NCBI GenBank assembly: GCA_021783685.1
Contig: JAJXTQ010000025.1
Span: 1 to 12,297, forward strand
Source of the DNA: Pseudomonadota bacterium
GTDB lineage: Bacteria > Pseudomonadota > Gammaproteobacteria > UBA5335
DNA: 12,297 nt
Reading direction: 5' to 3'
Made by a program: the position numbers and the translations under genes. Shown here piece by piece: positions 1 to 6,147 of this stretch; within the stretch, counting starts at the first letter, position 1; each line of letters starts with the position of its first letter. The notes under the pieces are model-generated. The model worked only from the letters and a program-made list of their open reading frames with translations. It was not told the DNA's origin and made no database searches.

Positions 1-1
1 G

Positions 2-814
2 CAGGCCGTGCCGGGCGTGGGCCGGATCCTCGCCGTCGCCTCCGGCAAGGGCGGCGTTGGAAAGTCCACCACGGCCGTGAATCTGGCCCTGGCGCTCGCG
101 GCCGACGGCGCCCGGGTCGGGCTGCTGGATGCGGACATCTACGGCCCCAGCCAGCCGCGCATGCTGGGTCACGTCGGGTCCGGACCGCAGGCGGGCGCGG
201 ACGGCCGGCTGCCGCCCGTGGCGCGCTACGGCCTGCGCACCATGTCGGTGGGCTATCTGGTGGACGAGGACCAGCCGGTGATCTGGCGCGGCCCCATGGT
301 GACCCAGACCCTGAACCAGCTCCTGCGGCAGACCGACTGGGGCGGGGTGGACTATCTCATCATCGACCTGCCGCCAGGCACCGGGGACGTGCAGCTCTCC
401 TTGAGCCAGCAGGTGCCGCTCAGCGGCGCGCTCATCGTCACCACGCCGCAGGACATCGCCCTGCTCGACGCCCGCAAGGCGCTGCGCATGTTCGAGCGCG
501 TCGCGGTGCCGGTGCTGGGGTTGATCGAGAACATGAGCACCCACGTCTGCTCCAACTGCGGGCACGAGGAGGCCATCTTCGGCGCCGGTGGGGGCGCGCG
601 CATGGCGGCGCAGTACGCGGTGCCCTTTCTCGGCAGCCTGCCGCTCGATCTGCGCATCCGTGAACAGACCGACCGCGGCCGGCCGACGGTGGTGGCGGAG
701 CCCGACGGCGCGCTGGCGCGGGCCTATCACGAGATCGCCCGGCGGGCGAGCGCGCGGCTGGTCGCGGGCGCGGCGCCGGCGAGCTTCCCCACCATCCGCA
801 TCCTGGAGGATTGA
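2..814 (+). CDS. apbC: Mrp/ApbC-family iron-sulfur cluster carrier ATPase (5' end outside window)
   Basis: P-loop NTPase that binds and delivers [4Fe-4S] clusters to apoproteins in the cytoplasm. Seen: the reading frame is open to the first bases of the window, and the residues before the Walker motif (QAVPGVGRILAVASGKGG) are the usual linker between the N-terminal DUF59-like domain and the ATPase domain. The GTG at 8 is therefore an internal Val and the true start lies upstream. Counting from that codon, the deviant Walker A SGKGGVGKST spans about residues 12-21. The DLPPGTGDVQLS segment follows, and a CxxC (Cys181, Cys184; CSNCGHEE) is the family's cluster-binding pair. The C-terminus looks complete. 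In Pseudomonas the next gene downstream is dcd; here dcd lies 3.3 kb away. The stop is 10 bp from the convergent small gene that follows. Family assignment is secure. Confidence 0.95.
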   Translation, partial: QAVPGVGRILAVASGKGGVGKSTTAVNLALALAADGARVGLLDADIYGPSQPRMLGHVGSGPQAGADGRLPPVARYGLRTMSVGYLVDEDQPVIWRGPMVTQTLNQLLRQTDWGGVDYLIIDLPPGTGDVQLSLSQQVPLSGALIVTTPQDIALLDARKALRMFERVAVPVLGLIENMSTHVCSNCGHEEAIFGAGGGARMAAQYAVPFLGSLPLDLRIREQTDRGRPTVVAEPDGALARAYHEIARRASARLVAGAAPASFPTIRILED

Positions 815-824
815 GCGGCGCGGT

Positions 825-983
825 TCAGCGGCGGGCGATGATCCAGATGGCGTGCACCAGACCGGGCACGTAACCCAGCAGCGTGAGCACGATGTTGAGC
901 CAGAAGGCGCCGCCGAAACCTACCTGCAGAAAGACGCCCAGCGGCGGCAGCAGAATGGCGAGCACGATACGCAGCAGGTCCAT
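825..983 (-). CDS. YqaE/Pmp3 family small membrane protein
   Basis: A 52-residue peptide, MDLLRIVLAILLPPLGVFL and onward, ending VHAIWIIARR. Seen: two hydrophobic helices (about residues 4-20 and 26-49) separated by a Gly-rich turn (QVGFGGAFW). The motifs LLPPLGVFLQVG, LNIVLTLLGYVPG and HAIW are hallmarks of the UPF0057/Pmp3 (YqaE) family. The ATG is preceded by AAGGAG with 5 nt spacing, which supports this start. Known: Pmp3-type proteolipids sit in the cytoplasmic membrane and have been linked in yeast and plants to membrane potential and salt or cold stress; bacterial members are mostly uncharacterised. It converges on apbC with a 10-bp gap and appears monocistronic. No stress-specific promoter could be recognised. 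Family identity is confident; physiological role is not. Confidence 0.93.
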   Translation of the reverse strand: MDLLRIVLAILLPPLGVFLQVGFGGAFWLNIVLTLLGYVPGLVHAIWIIARR

Positions 984-1418
984 GGAGACTCCTTGACGGT
1001 CGAACGGAACGAAACCCTGTTCTAAGACCGCTGCTTCCGGGATCCGTTCTCCGGTTCAGGCTTTCGCGAAGGGTGGCGATGCTCGCGAGCCCACCTTAGG
1101 AAGGGGCCGTGGTGCCCGCCATGGTCGCGAGAGGCGACGCATGGGTGACGCGACGCCGTATCGGGTCCGGGATTCTGGGCTCGCGCCACCTATCGACAAA
1201 CATCTTCGCCGTCTCAATCAACGAACTGATAGCCAATCGCAAGACGGCTCAGCCCTGATGGCCGTGCCGATGGTCGTGATTGTCATTTGCGAGGATGGCA
1301 TCAACGATGTGAACAGGCCCGCTCGTGTTCTGTATTTCTGAAGATGCAGTGCACCGGCGGTTGCGCGCTGTAGCTCTGGGCGTTTTTTAAGAGTGTCTTA
1401 ATGTAGGAGGCAAAGCAT
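984..1418. other. Intergenic stretch with palindromes and no convincing gene
   Basis: This interval separates the minus-strand YqaE gene from the plus-strand cytochrome cassette and should carry both promoters. Seen: two GC-rich palindromes, TTCGCGAA at 1063-1070 and GCTCGCGAGC at 1081-1090. The second lies between GGTGG (1072-1076) and CCACC (1091-1095), so a larger cruciform is possible. On the minus strand, one frame ending at 1249 encodes a His-rich tail (NDNHDHRHGHQG) like those of metal-binding proteins, but it has no supported start and is blocked by a stop about 140 bp upstream. A 66-codon plus-strand frame at 1141-1341 has no recognisable domain. I saw no clear -35/-10 pair. The stretch may be decayed genes at the edge of the cytochrome insertion. 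Confidence 0.5.
1387..1401. promoter_or_regulatory. Perfect inverted repeat TTAAGA-N3-TCTTAA, possible operator
   Basis: Two 6-bp arms in perfect inverted symmetry around GTG, in a locally AT-rich patch (27 of 60 G+C in 1381-1440). It ends 3 bp before the AGGAGG ribosome-binding site of the short ORF at 1419. The placement suits a repressor operator or a small 5'-UTR hairpin controlling the cytochrome cassette. No regulator family could be matched to it. Confidence 0.35.
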
Positions 1419-1523
1419 ATGGCACGCTGCGAACGTTCGGTATCGATTCAGGATCTGGCGCGTGGCGGATTTGATCGATATTGGCCGGTCTGTTCGGGAG
1501 TGCCATGTGAGAGGCCGAAATGA
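1419..1523 (+). CDS. Possible 34-residue leader peptide upstream of cytochrome b561
   Basis: The ATG at 1419 has a near-perfect AGGAGG (1405-1410) at 8 nt spacing, the best Shine-Dalgarno in the region. The frame runs 34 codons (starts MARCERSVSIQDLARGG, ends CERPK) to a TGA at 1521-1523 that overlaps ATGATG at 1520. It overlaps the start of the cytochrome b561 gene in another frame. I recognise no domain. Three Cys residues are present but there is no CxxCH. It could be a translated leader that couples ribosomes into the cassette. It could equally be the true start of the cytochrome gene separated by a frameshift or sequencing error, or chance. Confidence rests only on the ribosome-binding site. 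Confidence 0.25.
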   Translation: MARCERSVSIQDLARGGFDRYWPVCSGVPCERPK

Positions 1524-2091
1524 TGTCGCGTATCATGGCGCCGATCCGGATCATGACGATTCACAGCGCCACAGCCCGGCGACCATCTTTCTGCACTGGG
1601 CGACTTTGCTGCTGATTCTGTTGTCTGCTGCTGCCATTTTTGGGCGGGAGCTGGTGGACGACAAGGCAGTGCAAGGCATGCTCATGAATCTGCACCGCCA
1701 GGCAGGTCTGCTGGTGTTCATCCTGCTCTTGCTGCGCATCATGGTGCGGGCATTGCCCGGAAATCCGGGGGTCGATCACGGCCTGCCGTTTTTTCTGCGC
1801 CTGATGGCGCTGGCTTCCCATGGCTTCATCTACTTACTGTTGGCAGGCCTGCCGTTGATGGGCTGGGCGTTATCGAACGCCCGGGGCGTCGATGTCGCAC
1901 TCCTGGGGTGGGCGCCCTTGCCACGTTTGGTGGCCACTGATCCGGACTTGGCCGATACCCTCGCAGACGTTCACGAATGGGCGGCCTGGGTTTTGTACGC
2001 CGTGGTGGCCGTCCATGCCGGCGCTGCGTTGTGGCATCACCATGTGCGCAAGGATCAGGTTCTGCGGACCATGCTTCCGCAGCGGAAGTGA
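1507..2091 (+). CDS. Cytochrome b561 family inner-membrane diheme protein
   Basis: Four-helix membrane cytochrome of the CybB/cytochrome b561 type; such proteins commonly exchange electrons between quinol and periplasmic or membrane partners. Seen, numbering from GTG 1507: hydrophobic helices at about 27-45, 62-83, 100-122 and 155-176. His30 (LHW), His63 (LHRQAG), His156 (VHEW) and His170 (VHAG) align with the four heme-ligating His of CybB, and His105 is an additional conserved position. A basic C-terminus (VRKDQVLRTMLPQRK) follows. At 194 residues the size is normal. Start: GGGAG at 1496-1500 sits 6 nt before GTG 1507. GTG 1462 is in frame but weakly served, and an ATG at 1520 is out of frame, so the N-terminus is uncertain (see findings). 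It is the first clear gene of the cassette and ends 80 bp before the chosen start of the next. Confidence 0.9.
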   Translation: MRGRNDVAYHGADPDHDDSQRHSPATIFLHWATLLLILLSAAAIFGRELVDDKAVQGMLMNLHRQAGLLVFILLLLRIMVRALPGNPGVDHGLPFFLRLMALASHGFIYLLLAGLPLMGWALSNARGVDVALLGWAPLPRLVATDPDLADTLADVHEWAAWVLYAVVAVHAGAALWHHHVRKDQVLRTMLPQRK

Positions 2092-2158
2092 ACCGCAAAC
2101 AAAGGGCTCATCGGGGCGGCTACCGCATGTTCGCTCATGGGTTTTCTTCGTTCGATTT

Positions 2159-2166
2159 GGAGGTGA
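2159..2166 (+). promoter_or_regulatory. Ribosome-binding site deciding the cytochrome-porin start
   Basis: GGAGGTGA lies 5 nt before GTG 2172 and is close to the ideal anti-SD complement. It outweighs the in-frame alternatives: GTG 2088, which overlaps the b561 stop as GTGA, and ATG 2127, which has only a loose G-rich stretch upstream. Starting at 2172 also leaves a sensible signal peptide. Confidence 0.6.
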
Positions 2167-2171
2167 AGGCT

Positions 2172-3563
2172 GTGGCTTCAAGGATCTATCCGCATTCCCG
2201 CAAGCAGGTCTTCCGGGCGCTTGCGCGCGACCGTTCCAGGCAGCTAGGGTCCCTTTTGATCCCCCTCGGATTGTGGGCTCCCACAGTAAATGCCTTGCCG
2301 TCCTTCGCACGCCAGACGGGGGAAGACTGCGCTTCCTGTCATGTCGGTGGATTCGGACCCCAACTGACCCCGCATGGCAGCCGATTCAAGCTGTCCGGCT
2401 ATACCGATACGGACGGCAAAAGCGGCAAGCTGCCATTCTCGGCCATGGCCGTGGGATCCTGGACCCAGATCAGCAAGGATCTTTCCGAGGATGCAGGCCC
2501 TCACAACGGCCCGAATGACAATGCGTCTCTGGATGAGGCTGCCGTGTTCCTGGCGGGCCGCCTGAGTGACAAGGTCGGTTCATTCACGCAGGTCACCTAC
2601 TCCGGGGTCGACCGGAACGTCGCACTCGACAACATGGATGTGCGTTATGCGCTGCCACTCACGCTGGCCGGCAAGGACAGCCTGATCGGCGTCACGGTCA
2701 ACAACAATCCCACCGTCACCGATCCCTTCAATACACTGCCGGCATGGCGGTTTCCCTATGCGGCTTCGGAACTGGCGCCGGGAGGAGCCGCTGCACCACT
2801 CATCGTGGACGGCTTGGGTCAGCAGGTGGTGGGCGCGTCGATCTATGCGTTCTGGAATGACATGCTCTACGCCGAGGCGGGAGGCTATCGATCCCTCTCG
2901 CACCAGTCCCTGCGTGCCTTGGGAGCAAGTGATGAGCTGGGCCGAACGCCGGGACTGACGAGTTATTGGCGTCTCGCCTATCTGAACGACCGGCGTTGGC
3001 AGAATTTCACCGCAGGCGTCTTTGGCTTGAATTCCAGGATTCAGCCAGATCGGATCGACGGCCCTGAAAACAAATACAACGATGTGGGCGTGGATGCGTC
3101 CTACCAGTTTCTGGGCACCCGCGAGCACATTGCCAGCATCTACAGCAGCTACATTCACGAGGACCAGAAGCTCAACGCCAGTTATGCCAATGGCGATGCT
3201 GCCGATCGTACCGGGCGCTTGTCCGAATTCCTGCTCAATGTCTCCTATTACTACGACCAGACCTGGGGGCTCACGGTGGGTCGGTTCGACACCAAGGGCA
3301 GCCGGGACGCCGGGCTATACGCCGCAGAACCCGACGGTGGCAGCCGCCTCGCCTCACCGAACACCGCGGGTTATATCGTGCAGGCCGACTGGAGCCCGTG
3401 GGGCAAGGAAGATTCGTGGAATGCGCCGTGGGCGAACCTCCGGCTCGGCGCCCAATATGTGATCTATCAACGGTTCAACGGTGCCGAGGAGGACTACGAT
3501 GGCGCTGGGCGCGACGCCAGCGACAACAACACGCTGTTCCTGTTCGCGTGGACGTCTTTTTAA
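2172..3563 (+). CDS. Cyc2-like monoheme cytochrome-porin, outer membrane
   Basis: Predicted outer-membrane beta-barrel with one N-terminal c-type heme. Seen (463 residues): basic n-region and hydrophobic core with cleavage likely after Ala41 (TVNA/LP). FARQTGEDCASCH follows (heme Cys53, Cys56, His57), then GPQLTPHGSRFKLSGYT. About 380 residues follow of alternating polar/aromatic, Asn/Asp/Gly/Tyr-rich sequence typical of barrel strands. The protein ends FLFAWTSF, a C-terminal Phe with alternating aromatics as in BAM-assembled barrels. Known: the FARQTG-CxxCH-LTxxG-FKLxGY pattern and a length near 460-485 are shared with Cyc2, the fused cytochrome-porin of Fe(II) oxidisers. Inference: it carries electrons across the outer membrane, and the next gene's soluble cytochrome is its likely periplasmic partner. 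The CHVGGFGPQLTP segment may mark a branch apart from characterised Cyc2, so iron oxidation is not claimed. Confidence 0.85.
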   Translation: MASRIYPHSRKQVFRALARDRSRQLGSLLIPLGLWAPTVNALPSFARQTGEDCASCHVGGFGPQLTPHGSRFKLSGYTDTDGKSGKLPFSAMAVGSWTQISKDLSEDAGPHNGPNDNASLDEAAVFLAGRLSDKVGSFTQVTYSGVDRNVALDNMDVRYALPLTLAGKDSLIGVTVNNNPTVTDPFNTLPAWRFPYAASELAPGGAAAPLIVDGLGQQVVGASIYAFWNDMLYAEAGGYRSLSHQSLRALGASDELGRTPGLTSYWRLAYLNDRRWQNFTAGVFGLNSRIQPDRIDGPENKYNDVGVDASYQFLGTREHIASIYSSYIHEDQKLNASYANGDAADRTGRLSEFLLNVSYYYDQTWGLTVGRFDTKGSRDAGLYAAEPDGGSRLASPNTAGYIVQADWSPWGKEDSWNAPWANLRLGAQYVIYQRFNGAEEDYDGAGRDASDNNTLFLFAWTSF

Positions 3564-3588
3564 CAATCTCTGATCAAGGGGAACGATC

Positions 3589-4005
3589 GTGTCCGGGAAA
3601 TCCCCGTTTCCATTTTCACGGCGGCGGACCAAGTCATTGCAGGCTGTCGCCGCAGCCCTCCTGTGTCTGGTGGGCTATGGTTCGGCTCATGCCGGTGGCG
3701 GCGACGCAGGTCACGGCGCCAATGTCTTTGCACAGGAATGCGCCGAATGTCACAGCATGAAGGCCGGAAAAAACAAGAAAGGGCCGAGCCTGTTTGGCGT
3801 CGTTGGGCGGCAAAGTGCTAGCATTGCCGACTTCTCCTATTCGGACGCGCTCAAACAGGCCGGATGGGCCTGGTCACCGGAGCAGCTGGACGCCTATGTT
3901 GCGCACCCCAGGAAGGCTGTGGTGGGCGGCAAGATGAAATACGACGGATTGGATGACCCGGCGGCGCGGGCCGACGTGATCGCCTATCTGGCCTCGATTC
4001 ACTAG
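3589..4005 (+). CDS. Periplasmic class I cytochrome c (c2/c550-like)
   Basis: Small soluble monoheme electron carrier. Seen (138 residues): a signal peptide with three Arg at 11-13 and a hydrophobic core, cleavage likely after Ala35 (GSAHA). The heme site is CAECH (Cys51, Cys54, His55). [13 protein letters not shown] then forms the class I loop. The axial Met is probably Met116 in GGKMKYDG, and a C-terminal helix ([16 protein letters not shown]) follows. The mature size near 103 residues is typical of cytochrome c2/c550 proteins. The GTG start is preceded by AAGGGGA at about 6 nt. It follows the cytochrome-porin after 25 bp, so the two are almost certainly co-transcribed. Inference: it shuttles electrons between the outer-membrane heme and inner-membrane partners, a role like that of soluble cytochromes in Cyc2 systems. 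The direction of flow is unknown. Confidence 0.93.
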   Translation: MSGKSPFPFSRRRTKSLQAVAAALLCLVGYGSAHAGGGDAGHGANVFAQECAECHSMKAGKNKKGPSLFGVVGRQSASIADFSYSDALKQAGWAWSPEQLDAYVAHPRKAVVGGKMKYDGLDDPAARADVIAYLASIH

Positions 4006-4075
4006 GCCCGTCCTTGCTGGTCCAGGCGGTTGGATTGCGGCGCGTCGGTTTCCTCATTTCCTGCAAGGAATCCGC

Positions 4076-4642
4076 ATGAGCATCAAATCCGACCGCTGGA
4101 TCCGCCGCATGGCCGCGGAACACGGCATGATCGCGCCCTTCGAGCCCGGCCAGGTGAAGCAGCGGGCCGGCCACAAGGCCATTTCCTACGGCACCTCCAG
4201 CTACGGCTACGACGTGCGCTGCGCCGATGAATTCAAGATCTTCACCAACATCAACTCGGCCGTCGTCGACCCCAAGGCGTTCAGCGCCAGCAGCTTCGTC
4301 GATTTCACTGGCGAGGTCTGCATCATCCCGCCCAACAGCTTTGCTCTGGCGCGGACGGTGGAATATTTCCGCATCCCGCGCAACGTGCTCACCATCTGCC
4401 TCGGCAAGAGCACCTACGCGCGCTGCGGCATCATCGTCAACGTCACGCCGCTCGAACCGGAGTGGGAGGGCTATGTGACGCTCGAGTTTTCCAACACCAC
4501 GCCGCTGCCGGCCAAGATCTACGCCAACGAAGGCGTGGCGCAGATGCTGTTCTTCGAGTCCGACGAGGTGTGCGAGACCTCCTACAAGGACCGCGGCGGC
4601 AAGTATCAGGGACAGAGCGGCGTCACCCTGCCGCGCGCCTGA
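4076..4642 (+). CDS. dcd: dCTP deaminase
   Basis: Deaminates dCTP to dUTP, the main route to dUMP and hence dTMP in many Gram-negative bacteria; soluble trimer in the cytoplasm. Seen: 188 residues, full length and close to the Pseudomonas protein from memory ([13 protein letters not shown] start, [35 protein letters not shown]). [10 protein letters not shown] supplies Ser112 and Arg116, Glu137 in TLEFSN is the catalytic acid, and the C-terminal QGQSGVTLP lid is present. The ATG has AAGGAA at 5 nt spacing. That site sits in a small hairpin (TTCCT 4058-4062, AGGAA 4066-4070), which might temper translation. In Pseudomonas this gene follows apbC directly; here the cytochrome cassette intervenes. 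The stop codon lies inside the left arm of the inverted-repeat element that follows. Confidence 0.97.
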   Translation: MSIKSDRWIRRMAAEHGMIAPFEPGQVKQRAGHKAISYGTSSYGYDVRCADEFKIFTNINSAVVDPKAFSASSFVDFTGEVCIIPPNSFALARTVEYFRIPRNVLTICLGKSTYARCGIIVNVTPLEPEWEGYVTLEFSNTTPLPAKIYANEGVAQMLFFESDEVCETSYKDRGGKYQGQSGVTLPRA

Positions 4643-4745
4643 GGCAACGCTGAGCAAGTCTCAAGGCGCGGACTGCATGTCAATGAAAACAAGGGCTTGT
4701 TGCCGAGTCGTCTGGATTTTGGCCAGTTGTTCAGCGTTTCCCTAG
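4639..4745. repeat. Inverted-repeat-bounded intergenic element, MITE- or IS-end-like
   Basis: The left arm (4639-4657, CTGAGGCAACGCTGAGCAA) and the reverse complement of the right arm (4727-4745, CTAGGGAAACGCTGAACAA) agree at 15 of 19 positions. An inner perfect hairpin AACAAG-GG-CTTGTT lies at 4688-4701. The spacer encodes nothing recognisable. The arms contain the stop codons of both convergent neighbours: TGA of dcd at 4640-4642 and TAG of the DUF3108 gene at 4742-4744. It may be a small non-autonomous transposon remnant or a bidirectional terminator. No target duplication is evident. Confidence 0.45.
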
Positions 4746-5491
4746 CCGCCCCCGGCCGGGCTCAGACGTTCCAGTTCGAGCTTGAGATGCAGCCGGCCAC
4801 GGTCCTGTTCGACCCGGACCGGCAGGTGGTGCGCGGCGGGGGCGAGCCAGAAGCGCATCGGCTTCTTGCTGTCCACCTGCCCCATGCGCAGGGCGTCGAA
4901 GCGTCCCGCGGCGGTCTGGATGGTTTCCGCCGCCGCCCGCTCGAAGCGCACGGGCTTGATCCTGTTTTTTTCCAGCAGGCTCACCTTGACCGGCGAAATC
5001 CCGCGCGCGGCGGCCACGCGCACCACCACCTGCAGGCTCAGCCGGTCGTAGGTGTGCTCGGCGAGCGGCAGATCGAAATCCGCGTCGTTCGCCCGGCCCC
5101 GGACCCGACGCGCGACCCAGTCGAAATCGGCCGTCTCGGTCTTGGCGCCGTCCGGGCCGGTGTGGTGCATTTCATAGTGCAGCGGCAGCAGCCGGTCGGC
5201 CTCGATGCGGAAGCGGCTGGTTTCGGTGATGCGGTCGTCACGCAGGGTGCCGAGCCAGCCTTGGGCTGCGGTGCGCGAGGTCAGGGTCCATGTGTTTCCT
5301 TCCGCGCGGCGCAGCGTGAAGGTGGCGCGCGCCAGGGTCAGGGGGCCTTGCTGCAGGCGGTAGGTGGCCTCGTAGGGCGCCAGCAGTCCGTCCAGGGCGG
5401 GCGTCGGCGCCGCCGGTGGCGCGGCATGGGCCGCGCCGGGCAGACCCAGCAGGAGCCCGAGTGTGAGCGCGAGCAGCCGGCGCAGCCTCAT
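4742..5491 (-). CDS. DUF3108 domain protein, exported
   Basis: Secreted protein of unknown function. Seen (249 residues): signal peptide [19 protein letters not shown] with cleavage probably after Ala23 (AAHA). A region then matches the DUF3108 pattern: LAPYEATYRLQQGPLTLARATFTL near the start, TLTSRTAAQGWLG and SRFRIEADRLLPLHYE in the middle, and FDALRMGQVDSKKPMRFWLAP then HHLPVRVEQ near the end. The sequence suits an all-beta periplasmic fold. An in-frame ATG nine codons upstream is possible, but the chosen ATG overlaps the purN stop as ATGA and opens the signal peptide at once. In Pseudomonas a gene of this family also follows purN, so the linkage is old even though no biochemical tie to purine synthesis is known. 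The stop lies in the right arm of the inverted-repeat element. Confidence 0.88.
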   Translation of the reverse strand: MRLRRLLALTLGLLLGLPGAAHAAPPAAPTPALDGLLAPYEATYRLQQGPLTLARATFTLRRAEGNTWTLTSRTAAQGWLGTLRDDRITETSRFRIEADRLLPLHYEMHHTGPDGAKTETADFDWVARRVRGRANDADFDLPLAEHTYDRLSLQVVVRVAAARGISPVKVSLLEKNRIKPVRFERAAAETIQTAAGRFDALRMGQVDSKKPMRFWLAPAAHHLPVRVEQDRGRLHLKLELERLSPAGGG

Positions 5492-6147
5492 GAAGCGCAG
5501 GCCAGCGCGGGCTCGCATTGCCGCGGCGCGGCGAGCGGCGCGCCGTCGAGCCAGGGGCCGGCGTCCTGCCAGCGCAGGCGGCCCTGGGCGATCCAGCCGA
5601 CGACGCGCGCATAGAGCTGGTGTTCCAGGGCCTGCACGCGGGCCTGCAGGCCCGCGGCCGTATCCCCGGGCTGCACGGCGAGCCGCCCCTGCAACACCAC
5701 CGGCCCGCCGTCCAGTTCCGCGGTGACGAAGTGGACGCTGCAGCCGTGCCAGCGTTCGCCCGCGGCGAGCACCCGCGCATGGGTGTCGAGGCCGCGGTAG
5801 GCCGGCAGCAGGGAGGGATGCACGTTCAGCATGCGGCCGGTGAAACGCGCCACGAAATCGGCGGTGAGCACGCGCATGAAGCCGGCCAGCACGATCAGGT
5901 CGGGCGCCAGGCGCTCGAGCGCGGCCCCGAGGGCGGCCTCGAACGCGGGTCGGTCGGCAAAGGCGGTGTGGTCGATCGTGAGCGCCGGGATGCCCGCCGC
6001 CCGCGCCCGCTCGAGGCCGGCCGCGGCGGGGCGATTACTGACGACGCCGACCACCCGATAGCCCTCGCGGGCCTCGGCATCGAGCAGGGCCTGAAGGTTG
6101 CTGCCCGCGCCCGAAATCAGCACCGCAACGCGCAACGGCGCGTTCAT
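5488..6147 (-). CDS. purN: Phosphoribosylglycinamide formyltransferase (GART 1)
   Basis: Transfers a formyl group from 10-formyl-THF to GAR, the third step of IMP synthesis. Seen (219 residues): N-terminal [16 protein letters not shown] is the phosphate-binding loop. [12 protein letters not shown] follows, then [22 protein letters not shown] with Asn108 and His110, and ELDGGPVV with Asp146. These correspond to the catalytic Asn106, His108 and Asp144 of E. coli PurN. The length is slightly above E. coli (212) because of a C-terminal tail ([17 protein letters not shown]). The start is set by an ATGA overlap with the purM stop, and the stop overlaps the ATG of the DUF3108 gene in the same way. 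The three genes should be translationally coupled from one transcript. Confidence 0.97.
   Translation of the reverse strand: MNAPLRVAVLISGAGSNLQALLDAEAREGYRVVGVVSNRPAAAGLERARAAGIPALTIDHTAFADRPAFEAALGAALERLAPDLIVLAGFMRVLTADFVARFTGRMLNVHPSLLPAYRGLDTHARVLAAGERWHGCSVHFVTAELDGGPVVLQGRLAVQPGDTAAGLQARVQALEHQLYARVVGWIAQGRLRWQDAGPWLDGAPLAAPRQCEPALACAS

Noticed and set aside
8..10. GTG as the real start of apbC
   Set aside because: The frame is open upstream with family-typical residues (QA before VPGVGRI), so this is an internal Val of a gene cut by the window edge.
1141..1341. 66-codon plus-strand frame in the gap before the cytochrome cassette
   Set aside because: It has a loose GAGAGG upstream but no hydrophobic segment, motif or family resemblance; kept only as part of the intergenic description.
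1977..2171. Upstream extension of the cytochrome-porin into the b561 gene (starts at 1977, 2088 or 2127)
   Set aside because: It would put 15-65 extra residues before the signal peptide, and none of these starts matches the GGAGGTGA site that precedes GTG 2172.
3589..3693. Tat signal peptide on the cytochrome c
   Set aside because: SRRRTKSLQ has consecutive Arg but lacks the usual SRRxFLK context, and c-type apocytochromes are exported unfolded through Sec before heme attachment.
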